From NCBI GenBank assembly GCA_946538795.1, contig CAMNGY010000125.1, positions 1 through 5,676 of the forward strand: a stretch of 5,676 nucleotides of DNA, given 5' to 3'. The notes under the pieces are model-generated. The model made no database searches and was not told the DNA's origin. It saw nothing but the letters and a program-made list of their open reading frames with translations. This DNA is from an uncultured Treponema sp. (GTDB lineage: Bacteria > Spirochaetota > Spirochaetia > Treponematales > Treponemataceae). Each line of letters begins with the position of its first letter. Position 1 is the stretch's first letter. Position numbers and translations under genes: made by a program. This document shows, piece after piece, positions 1-5,676 of this stretch.

Positions 1-43
1 TACACTCTCGTACATAGAACTAATTATTAGGTAGGTAAACGAT

Positions 44-283
44 ATGTCTAGAACTTGCGACCTTTGTGGCAAACACACTTCTTTTGGAAACACCGTCAGC
101 AAATCATACAACCACGTCCGCCGGTCATGGAAGCCGAACCTCTTGAAGATTAAGACCGAAATCGGCGGAAGGACCGTTACGCTCCGCATCTGCACGCAGT
201 GCCTCAAGAGCGACTTCGTGACCAAGAAGATTAACGTAAACCCGGCCAACAAGCCGGTTGCCGCTGAAGCTGAAGCGAAATAA
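44..283 (+). CDS. rpmB: 50S ribosomal protein L28, zinc-ribbon (four-cysteine) form
   Basis: L28 is a small protein of the large ribosomal subunit. This copy has 79 residues, normal for the family. Seen in the sequence: CDLCGK near the N-terminus (C5, C8) and CTQCLK near the C-terminus (C50, C53), the two CxxC pairs that bind zinc in the 'C+' form. The typical core follows the first pair (GNTVSKSYNHVRRSWKPNL), and a short Ala/Glu-rich tail ends the protein. The ATG at 44 is chosen because the motif begins at once and a weak Shine-Dalgarno-like AGGT (33-36) lies about 8 bases upstream. A TACACT at 1-6 could be the -10 box of its promoter, which would give a leader of about 30 bases, but the -35 region is outside the window. 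A strong terminator follows, so it appears to end its transcription unit. Identification is secure. Confidence 0.96.
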   Translation: MSRTCDLCGKHTSFGNTVSKSYNHVRRSWKPNLLKIKTEIGGRTVTLRICTQCLKSDFVTKKINVNPANKPVAAEAEAK

Positions 284-322
284 AGCTCTGTACGGTAATC
301 CATACTTTCTCTTGTTTTCATT

Positions 323-351
323 CCACCAGCAAAAAGCTGGTGGTTTTTTTT
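323..351 (+). terminator. Intrinsic (Rho-independent) terminator after rpmB
   Basis: A perfect 8-base-pair stem, CCACCAGC (323-330) pairing with GCTGGTGG (336-343), closes a five-A loop and is followed directly by eight T residues (344-351). It sits 40 bases after the rpmB stop and 46 bases before the recQ start. It should end the rpmB transcript and insulate recQ from ribosomal-protein expression. The T-run is on the plus strand only, so termination is for rightward transcription. Confidence 0.95.
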
Positions 352-385
352 CCGATAAAGATGCAATTCCTGACTTTACGCCACA

Positions 386-393
386 GATAGTAT
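386..393 (+). promoter_or_regulatory. Possible -10 element just upstream of recQ
   Basis: The overlapping hexamers GATAGT (386-391) and TAGTAT (388-393) each match TATAAT at four of six positions and end 6 and 4 bases before the recQ ATG. No good -35 box lies 16-18 bases upstream. A promoter is expected somewhere in the gap because a strong terminator precedes it. If this is the -10 box, transcription would start at or next to the start codon. The evidence is weak alone and gains support only from the similar arrangement at the next two genes. Confidence 0.3.
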
Positions 394-397
394 TGTC

Positions 398-1900
398 ATG
401 GAACCACAAAAGAAAATCACGTCCTTTCCGGACGACGCAGTAAGCCGCACCGCGGCCAGTGCATTCGGCATACCGTATCTGTACCCAATCCAGAGGCTGG
501 TCATAGCGAACATACTGGATGCCGCACGAGAGGGACAAGAAGAAAAAGCCTTTTCCAGGCAAGTCGTCCTGCTGCCCACAGGCGCCGGCAAATCCTTCTG
601 CTTCCTCATCCCTGCCCTGCTGCTGGACGGACCAACCCTGGCAATCTACCCCCTTCTGGCCCTGATGGGCGACCAGAAACGCAAGCTGGACCAGGCAGGG
701 ATTGCCTATACGTATCTGGCAGGTTCCCAGAATCCCAAGTCCAGGGAAGCGGAATTCAGGAAACTGGAGGAAGGAAAGGCCCGCATCATCATAGCGAATC
801 CTGAGGTCCTCCAAGGAGAGGCGGTCCTGTCAAGGCTGGCTGCCTGCGGAATCGCACATGTTGCCGTGGACGAAGCTCACTGCGTGTGCGACTGGGGAGA
901 CAGTTTCAGGCCGGCATACCTTACGCTGGGAAAGATACTGGACAGGCTTGCCCCGAAAGCCGTCACTGCCTTTACGGCCACGGCTTCGGAGCCTGTGCTT
1001 GCGCGCATAAAAGAGATTCTTTTCGATGGGGAATCCCATGTGATCAGAGGAGAGGCGGACAGGCCGAACATACGGTATTCAGTGATAAACTGCCTGAACA
1101 AGAAGAAGGAAGCTCTCCGCCTGTCCGCGTCATGTCCCAAGCCCATGATAATCTTCTGCGGGACCAGGTACAAGGCCGAGGACATGGCAAGGGAAATAGC
1201 GGCCCTTCAAATATGCGCCAGCGGAAAAAGCCAGGTCAGCTTTTACCACGCCGGAATGGAACGGGAGGAAAAAAAACGGGTAGAGGCTGCCTTCTACTCT
1301 TCAAGCAGCGGGATCCTCTGCGCGACATGTGCCTACGGGATGGGCGTAGACAAAAAGGATGTCAGGACCGTCGTACACCTTGAATGCCCGATGACCGTCG
1401 AGGAATATGCGCAGGAGTCGGGAAGGGCCGGAAGGGACGGAAAGGAATCATCAGCCATCCTCCTGTGGAGTCCTTCGGACAGCAGGAAGTTTGCTGAATA
1501 CGGAGAAGGCAGCAGGGAACGGAAGATGCTTCTCTACGCCCAGGCCGGCAGCTGCAGAAGGCAGGTACTGATGGAAACGCTTGGGGCTGCTCCCGTGGCA
1601 TGCTCAGGATGCGACGTATGCGGTCGCGGTGGAGGTCCGGCCCCGTTCGCAGAGGACGGGATGCGGGCACTGCGATTCATTCGGAAACACAGGAGGCTGT
1701 ACGGAAGGGAAGAGCTGTCCGCCCAGCTCATAAAACAGCTCAACAAAGAGGACCTTCCCCTTTTTTCCGTAAGCGTCTGGGAGCACAGCGACATAGAACT
1801 GCTGCTGGACGGCCTTGAGAAGGAAGGGCTTATGAGGACCTGCCGGTTTCCATGGAAAGGCCGGATAACGACTTTGAGCGGAAGTTGCACAGGAAGCTGA
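398..1900 (+). CDS. recQ: ATP-dependent DNA helicase, RecQ family, short form
   Basis: Predicted 3'-5' superfamily 2 DNA helicase for recombination and repair in the cytoplasm. Motifs in order: Q32 (motif 0), Walker A TGAGKS (61-66, K65), Walker B DEAH (158-161) running into the RecQ-type aromatic loop (CDWGDSFRPAY), motif III FTATA (192-196), motif IV IIFCGTRYKAEDMA (251-264), motif V GILCATCAYGMGVDKKDVR (305-323), motif VI QESGRAGRDG (339-348). The RecQ zinc subdomain has its four cysteines, C386 (SCRRQ), C402, C405 and C408. The remaining ~90 residues look like a reduced winged-helix region; no HRDC domain is seen. At 500 residues it is about 100 shorter than E. coli RecQ (609). ATG 398 is the only reasonable start and has no Shine-Dalgarno sequence. 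It lies after the rpmB terminator and 19 bases before aroB. The symbol is for the family; a RecQ paralogue is possible. Confidence 0.92.
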   Translation: MEPQKKITSFPDDAVSRTAASAFGIPYLYPIQRLVIANILDAAREGQEEKAFSRQVVLLPTGAGKSFCFLIPALLLDGPTLAIYPLLALMGDQKRKLDQAGIAYTYLAGSQNPKSREAEFRKLEEGKARIIIANPEVLQGEAVLSRLAACGIAHVAVDEAHCVCDWGDSFRPAYLTLGKILDRLAPKAVTAFTATASEPVLARIKEILFDGESHVIRGEADRPNIRYSVINCLNKKKEALRLSASCPKPMIIFCGTRYKAEDMAREIAALQICASGKSQVSFYHAGMEREEKKRVEAAFYSSSSGILCATCAYGMGVDKKDVRTVVHLECPMTVEEYAQESGRAGRDGKESSAILLWSPSDSRKFAEYGEGSRERKMLLYAQAGSCRRQVLMETLGAAPVACSGCDVCGRGGGPAPFAEDGMRALRFIRKHRRLYGREELSAQLIKQLNKEDLPLFSVSVWEHSDIELLLDGLEKEGLMRTCRFPWKGRITTLSGSCTGS

Positions 1901-1913
1901 AAGATGTTAGTAT
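1885..1913 (+). promoter_or_regulatory. Candidate promoter for aroB overlapping the recQ 3' end
   Basis: TTGCAC (1885-1890) and TAGTAT (1908-1913) are separated by exactly 17 bases. An overlapping, better -10 match, TATAAC (1911-1916), would give a spacing of 20 from the same -35. The first pairing puts the expected transcription start at about 1919-1920, on the aroB ATG. The -35 box is weak (three of six matches to TTGACA) and lies inside recQ codons, so chance is possible. aroB could instead be co-transcribed with recQ. Confidence 0.4.
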
Positions 1914-1919
1914 AACTTC

Positions 1920-3050
1920 ATGCTTTTTCCTCAGAAAACCACAGAACTGTCCTATCCAGATGGATCAGGCTTTTCCAAGACGGATATACGCTTTTTCACG
2001 GGCGGCGCTGACCTTGCTTCCCTGTACGGGACAAAGGATGACACAAACTTGTGCCGGCTTTTCGTCACCGACGAGACAGTGGCGGCCCTACCAGCCGTCA
2101 AGGATTTCATGGACAGGCTCAGGGCTTCCCCCCTTCCTAACGATGCCATGCTGGTGCTGGGGGCAGGGGAATCGTACAAGACAATAGAAAGCGTGCTTTC
2201 CATAGTCAGGACCGCCCTTGAGCACAACTTCACGCGGTCATCTGTATTCATAGGAATCGGAGGCGGTGTCGTGACCGACATGACCGGCTTCGCCGCATCC
2301 ATATTCAAGCGGGGGGTCAGAGTCCAGTTCGTGCCGACCACAATGCTCGCGGACGTGGATGCCGCCATAGGAGGAAAAACCGGCTGCGACTTCGAGAGCT
2401 ACAAGAACATGATAGGTGCCTTCTACCCTGCGGAATGCATACATATCTGGCCTTCGTTCGCGCGGAGCCTGAGTGACCGGGAATTCAGGTCCGGCCTGGC
2501 AGAAGCAATAAAGACAGCTTTCCTGTTCTCGCGAGAGTTGCTGGACTATATGTCCGTTAGCCGTGATGCCCTGCTGAAGCGTGATGAAGATGTGCTTTTC
2601 CGTATAATCAGTGAGTGTACCAGCGCCAAGGCCGGTGTAGTTCACCGGGATTTAAAGGAGAAAGGAGAGCGGGCTTTCCTGAACTTGGGCCACAGTTTTG
2701 GCCATGCCCTTGAGAGCGTAGCCGGACTGGGCACAGTCACGCATGGGGAAGCCGTGGCCTGGGGGATGGGCAGGGCGCTGGACCTGTCATTCGCACTCGG
2801 AGAATGCTCCGGCCTTTTCAGGGACGAAGGAAAAGCTCTGCTGGCCTCATTCGGCTATGACATAGGATCCTTGCCAGCAGCCTTGCGGGAAACCGAAGGG
2901 GCGGCAGGAAAACTACTTGAGGCCATGAGGAAGGACAAGAAGAACGCCTCCAGCACCAGCGTCCGCGTCATCCTGCAGCATTATTACTGCGACAGTTTTA
3001 TAAGGGAAGTCAAGGACGAGGACATCCTTTCAGTCCTCACCGGGCAATAA
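1920..3050 (+). CDS. aroB: 3-dehydroquinate synthase
   Basis: Catalyses the second step of the shikimate pathway, converting DAHP to 3-dehydroquinate with NAD and a divalent metal, in the cytoplasm. At 376 residues it is close to E. coli AroB (362). Seen: NAD-binding glycine motif GGGVVTDMTGFAAS (114-127), VPTTMLADVDAAIGGKTG (138-155), KNMIGAFYP (162-170), metal ligands E195 (GLAEAIK), H258 (LNLGHSFGHALE) and H275 (HGEAV), and a C-terminal KDKKN. The VTD in the glycine motif differs from the common VIGD type and occurs in a subset of sugar-phosphate cyclases, so another cyclase is a remote alternative; the full active-site set favours AroB. ATG 1920 has no Shine-Dalgarno sequence but lies 19 bases after recQ with a -10-like sequence just upstream. 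No other shikimate gene is adjacent, and no terminator is seen after it. Confidence 0.93.
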   Translation: MLFPQKTTELSYPDGSGFSKTDIRFFTGGADLASLYGTKDDTNLCRLFVTDETVAALPAVKDFMDRLRASPLPNDAMLVLGAGESYKTIESVLSIVRTALEHNFTRSSVFIGIGGGVVTDMTGFAASIFKRGVRVQFVPTTMLADVDAAIGGKTGCDFESYKNMIGAFYPAECIHIWPSFARSLSDREFRSGLAEAIKTAFLFSRELLDYMSVSRDALLKRDEDVLFRIISECTSAKAGVVHRDLKEKGERAFLNLGHSFGHALESVAGLGTVTHGEAVAWGMGRALDLSFALGECSGLFRDEGKALLASFGYDIGSLPAALRETEGAAGKLLEAMRKDKKNASSTSVRVILQHYYCDSFIREVKDEDILSVLTGQ

Positions 3051-3066
3051 AAGGACAGGATTTTCC

Positions 3067-3095
3067 TTGAAAAAAGATGGAAAGCCCCTTATAAT
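3067..3095 (+). promoter_or_regulatory. Sigma-70-type promoter of the sensor kinase gene, predicted leaderless
   Basis: TTGAAA (3067-3072, five of six matches to TTGACA), a 17-base spacer, and a perfect TATAAT (3090-3095). The match and spacing are ideal for the housekeeping sigma factor. The -10 box ends 7 bases before the ATG at 3103, so transcription should begin at about 3102-3103, on or next to the start codon. There is no Shine-Dalgarno sequence in the 52-base gap. It gives the kinase its own transcription unit apart from aroB, although no terminator separates them. Confidence 0.8.
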
Positions 3096-3102
3096 ATAAC
3101 GA

Positions 3103-5652
3103 ATGAAGAGGCTTTTCCTATTTCTGCTAGCAAGCCTGTTGCTCCTCGCCCCGCTTTCAGCCCAAAAAAAACTGGTCAAAGTCGCGTACTACCCAGGCAA
3201 GGGCTTTCAGGAATACGACTCGGTCACCGGATTGTATTCCGGATACGGTTATGAATACCTGCTGGCCCTCAAGCAGTACGCGAACTGGGATTATTCGTTC
3301 ATACGCACGGAAGGCGAAGACGATGCCCTGAAGCTTTTGGAAGAAGGGAGAGCTGACCTCATAGCCGGAGTTTCCCCCACCCCGGATCTTGAAGAAATTC
3401 TTGCCTTTTCAGAAAGAAGCATGATGCGCAATTCCATGCAGCTTGTAACGAATCCTGCGAAAAACCGCTTTGCCTACGGGGATTTCAAGAGTTTCTACGG
3501 AATGAGGATCGGAGTTTCCACCACAAGGAAGAACTGGGATGACGACATAAAGCAACTTAGGACCTACGGCACGGAGCACGGGTTCCGTCCGGAAATAGTG
3601 TCATTCAAAAGCGATAAGGAATGCGAAGAAGCCCTTAACTCAGGATATGTAGACACAATACTTAAGGACAGTTACGACAGGAACGATTTTTACGCAGTCG
3701 CAGACTATCAGTTCAAGAACCTATACTTCGCCGTACCAAAAAACGACATCAGGCTCCTTGAGGACCTGAACAGGGCTATGGCAGAGCTTACCAGGATTAT
3801 TCCGGCATTCCAGTCCAACTTGGAAAGGCGTTACTACGGAAAAGAAACCCAGAAGGTATTTTCCCCAAGCTTTGACGAATCCATCTTTCTGACATACAGG
3901 AGGAAGTTCAGGGTCGGATGCACGAAGACATGGTTTCCCCTGGGCTACTTTGAGGGAGACCGCTTCTCCGGCCCCCTTGCGGACATCTACTTCATGATAA
4001 GCCAGAGCACAGGGTTACGATTCGAATACAGGGCCTATGACAACTATACGGACGTGCTTGATGCCTTTTCCCGAGGCGACGTGGACATCCTGTGCGAGAT
4101 GCCCTTCGACTTCCGCTATGCGGAGCGGTATAAGGCAGGAATATCGCAGGAGATGGCTTCCATGAGCATCATAAAGGTGAGCCGCCGTACAGTGGGGGAT
4201 GCGGAGGTCTCAGAGCGCAAACCCGTGTGCGCGGAGCTTCCCGGAACATACATAGGTGAGCTGGTTCACATGACATTGGGCAATACCTACAGCTACGAAA
4301 CGCACATGACGGTGAAGTCCTGCGTAGAGGCTGTCCTGACAGGAAAGGCCGACACTACATTCCTTAGCAGCTACCAGCTGGCGGCATACCAGTCAAACCC
4401 GAAGTACACATCGCTTTCCTATACTGTAATACCGGAACTGCAGTATTCGATATGCATCGGTGTCAGGAATTCCTGCGATGTCCGCCTTCTTTCGATCATA
4501 TCCAAGGGACTGGCCCTGATAGGGCTGGATCAGGCAAACGAACTGTTCCGCAATTCAGTCCAGAAGGAGAGCGACGTAAACCTGCTTACCTTCATATACA
4601 GGTTTCCGGCCCTGTTCGTCGCGCTCATAATAATCCTTGCCACACTGCTTATAGGAATTCCTTCGGCGGTAATATACCTGCGGCTCCTGAACCGCAAGAA
4701 CAAGGACCTGCATCGGGCCAACAATGCGAAGACCGAATTCCTGAGCAAGATGAGCCACGACATACGCACACCTCTCAACGGCATACTGGGCATGACATAT
4801 ATGGCCAAAGGAGAGGCCAACCCGCCAAAAACGACCGAATGCCTGGAGAAAATAGACTTGAGCGGGCATTTCCTCCTGAGCCTGGTCAACAACATACTGG
4901 ACATGAGCAAAATCGGCGGAAAGGACTTTGAGCTCCATCCCGAACCGTATCCCATAGAGGAATTCAAGTCCTACATAGGTGCCATAATCGCCCCGCTCTG
5001 TCTGAAGAAAGGGCTTGCCTTCATAGTTGACGACCTGAAGCTTGACGATGCATTCCTCGTTGACCGGCTCAGGTTCAACCAGATTTTCGTGAATTTGCTT
5101 TCAAACTCCGTCAAGTATACCAAGGCCGGAGGCCATATCCACCTCTACTACTCGAATGTCTCAATCTACAGCAACACGTTCATAGGGGACATAATCGTTG
5201 AGGACAATGGGATTGGCATGAGCGAGGAATTCCAGAAGAAGATGTTCGAGCCCTTCACGCAGGAGAAGGACACCATGGCCAATATGGGGAGCGGACTGGG
5301 ACTTTCTATCGTAAAGCAACTGGTCGAGGCTATGGGAGGTTCCATCTATGTTGAGAGCAAGGCAGGACAAGGATCCCGCTTTATAGTCAGCATGTCCCTG
5401 GAGCTGGTACACTTTGAGAAGAAAGCCGTCATACAGAAGCATGACACGGACGTGCTGAAAGGCAAGAGGGTCCTTTTGTGCGAAGACAACGAGATAAACG
5501 CGGAAATAGCAACGGAACTGCTCAAAAGACGCGGAATAACCGTAGATGTTGCCGATAACGGCAAGGAAGGCGTGGATCTTTTCAGCAAAAGCGAGTCCAG
5601 CCACTACAGCCTGATTCTAATGGACATCAGGATGCCGGTAATGTCGGTGTAG
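3103..5652 (+). CDS. Hybrid sensor histidine kinase with two solute-binding domains, receiver truncated
   Basis: Predicted membrane sensor that binds a small solute outside the membrane and phosphorylates itself. Order: signal peptide (1-20, MKR then a leucine-rich core, LSA/Q cleavage), two SBP_bac_3-type Venus-flytrap domains (about 24-246 and 269-486), one membrane helix (about 503-526), a short linker, HisKA with H-box SHDIRTPLNG (H552), HATPase with N-box N668, DNGIGM (701-706), F-box EPFTQ (716-720) and GSGLGL (729-734), then a receiver starting at RVLLCEDNE (D795) with phospho-acceptor D841 in LMDIRMP. The ORF ends at V849, right after MPVM, so the later receiver strands, the conserved Thr/Ser and the conserved Lys are missing. 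The layout is like BvgS-type tandem-flytrap kinases; the ligand is unknown. Lobe 1 has TPDL where many amino-acid binders have TxER. The start is fixed by the signal peptide and the promoter ending 7 bases upstream. No response-regulator gene is visible before the window ends. Confidence 0.88.
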   Translation: MKRLFLFLLASLLLLAPLSAQKKLVKVAYYPGKGFQEYDSVTGLYSGYGYEYLLALKQYANWDYSFIRTEGEDDALKLLEEGRADLIAGVSPTPDLEEILAFSERSMMRNSMQLVTNPAKNRFAYGDFKSFYGMRIGVSTTRKNWDDDIKQLRTYGTEHGFRPEIVSFKSDKECEEALNSGYVDTILKDSYDRNDFYAVADYQFKNLYFAVPKNDIRLLEDLNRAMAELTRIIPAFQSNLERRYYGKETQKVFSPSFDESIFLTYRRKFRVGCTKTWFPLGYFEGDRFSGPLADIYFMISQSTGLRFEYRAYDNYTDVLDAFSRGDVDILCEMPFDFRYAERYKAGISQEMASMSIIKVSRRTVGDAEVSERKPVCAELPGTYIGELVHMTLGNTYSYETHMTVKSCVEAVLTGKADTTFLSSYQLAAYQSNPKYTSLSYTVIPELQYSICIGVRNSCDVRLLSIISKGLALIGLDQANELFRNSVQKESDVNLLTFIYRFPALFVALIIILATLLIGIPSAVIYLRLLNRKNKDLHRANNAKTEFLSKMSHDIRTPLNGILGMTYMAKGEANPPKTTECLEKIDLSGHFLLSLVNNILDMSKIGGKDFELHPEPYPIEEFKSYIGAIIAPLCLKKGLAFIVDDLKLDDAFLVDRLRFNQIFVNLLSNSVKYTKAGGHIHLYYSNVSIYSNTFIGDIIVEDNGIGMSEEFQKKMFEPFTQEKDTMANMGSGLGLSIVKQLVEAMGGSIYVESKAGQGSRFIVSMSLELVHFEKKAVIQKHDTDVLKGKRVLLCEDNEINAEIATELLKRRGITVDVADNGKEGVDLFSKSESSHYSLILMDIRMPVMSV

Positions 5653-5676
5653 CGGACCTTGGTGTCTTCATCGACG

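Noticed and set aside
125..814. 229-residue antisense open frame across rpmB and the 5' part of recQ
   Set aside because: It opposes two well-identified genes and spans a terminator; its translation shows no domain and looks like the complement of real codons.
886..1383. 165-residue plus-strand open frame inside recQ
   Set aside because: Out of frame within the helicase motifs, low-complexity basic product, no ribosome site; a shadow frame.
1852..2187. 111-residue open frame bridging the recQ end and aroB start
   Set aside because: Its sequence is the out-of-frame reading of both genes and has no recognisable motif.
2238..2645. 135-residue antisense open frame within aroB
   Set aside because: Covers the conserved NAD and metal-binding region of aroB in reverse; no independent coding signal.
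3051..3068. Possible terminator hairpin after aroB (AAGGA pairing with TCCTT)
   Set aside because: Only five weak pairs and no T-run after it; too poor to call a terminator.
3103..4560. Reading the first half of the kinase as a stand-alone amino-acid transporter binding protein
   Set aside because: Two binding domains run in frame into a membrane helix and a complete histidine kinase core, so it is a sensor; no permease or ATPase gene is adjacent.
5161..5604. 147-residue antisense open frame within the kinase ATPase and receiver
   Set aside because: Opposite a clear HATPase domain; its product resembles no known protein I recognise and is explained as a shadow.
398..5652. RecQ plus sensor kinase as part of a novel defence or mobile system
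   Set aside because: No integrase, transposase, nuclease, repeats or attachment sites; flanking rpmB and aroB are ordinary chromosomal genes and the codon use looks uniform by eye.

Overview
The window carries four plus-strand protein genes from what looks like a spirochaete, probably a Treponema-like host-associated species. The assignment rests on the cysteine-rich form of L28, the AroB motif variant, the style of the tandem solute-binding histidine kinase, and a roughly balanced base composition rich in AGG and ATA codons. It is an inference from sequence style, with no marker-gene comparison behind it.

Layout: rpmB (ribosomal protein L28, 44-283) ends in a strong intrinsic terminator (323-351). 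A short RecQ-family helicase follows (398-1900), then aroB (3-dehydroquinate synthase, 1920-3050) after only 19 bases. A large membrane-anchored hybrid sensor histidine kinase with two periplasmic solute-binding domains runs from 3103 to the right edge. No RNA gene, mobile element, CRISPR array or long repeat is visible. No stretch over about 120 bases lacks a gene, and all antisense ORFs look like shadows.

The genes do not form an obvious pathway: translation, DNA repair, aromatic amino acid synthesis and signal transduction. They look like housekeeping neighbours, and most may be transcribed from their own promoters. The most notable signal is how translation starts. The kinase has a near-perfect promoter (TTGAAA, 17 bases, TATAAT) whose -10 box ends 7 bases before the ATG, so the predicted transcript begins at or next to the start codon, with no Shine-Dalgarno sequence. 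aroB and, more weakly, recQ show the same arrangement, whereas rpmB has an ordinary leader with a Shine-Dalgarno-like sequence. This suggests leaderless transcripts in this organism.

The kinase ORF stops inside its receiver domain, just after the phospho-acceptor loop, and the last ~30 bases do not resemble the rest of a receiver. This is either a truncated gene or a junction/assembly fault at the window end. I see no convincing new defence or mobile system here.
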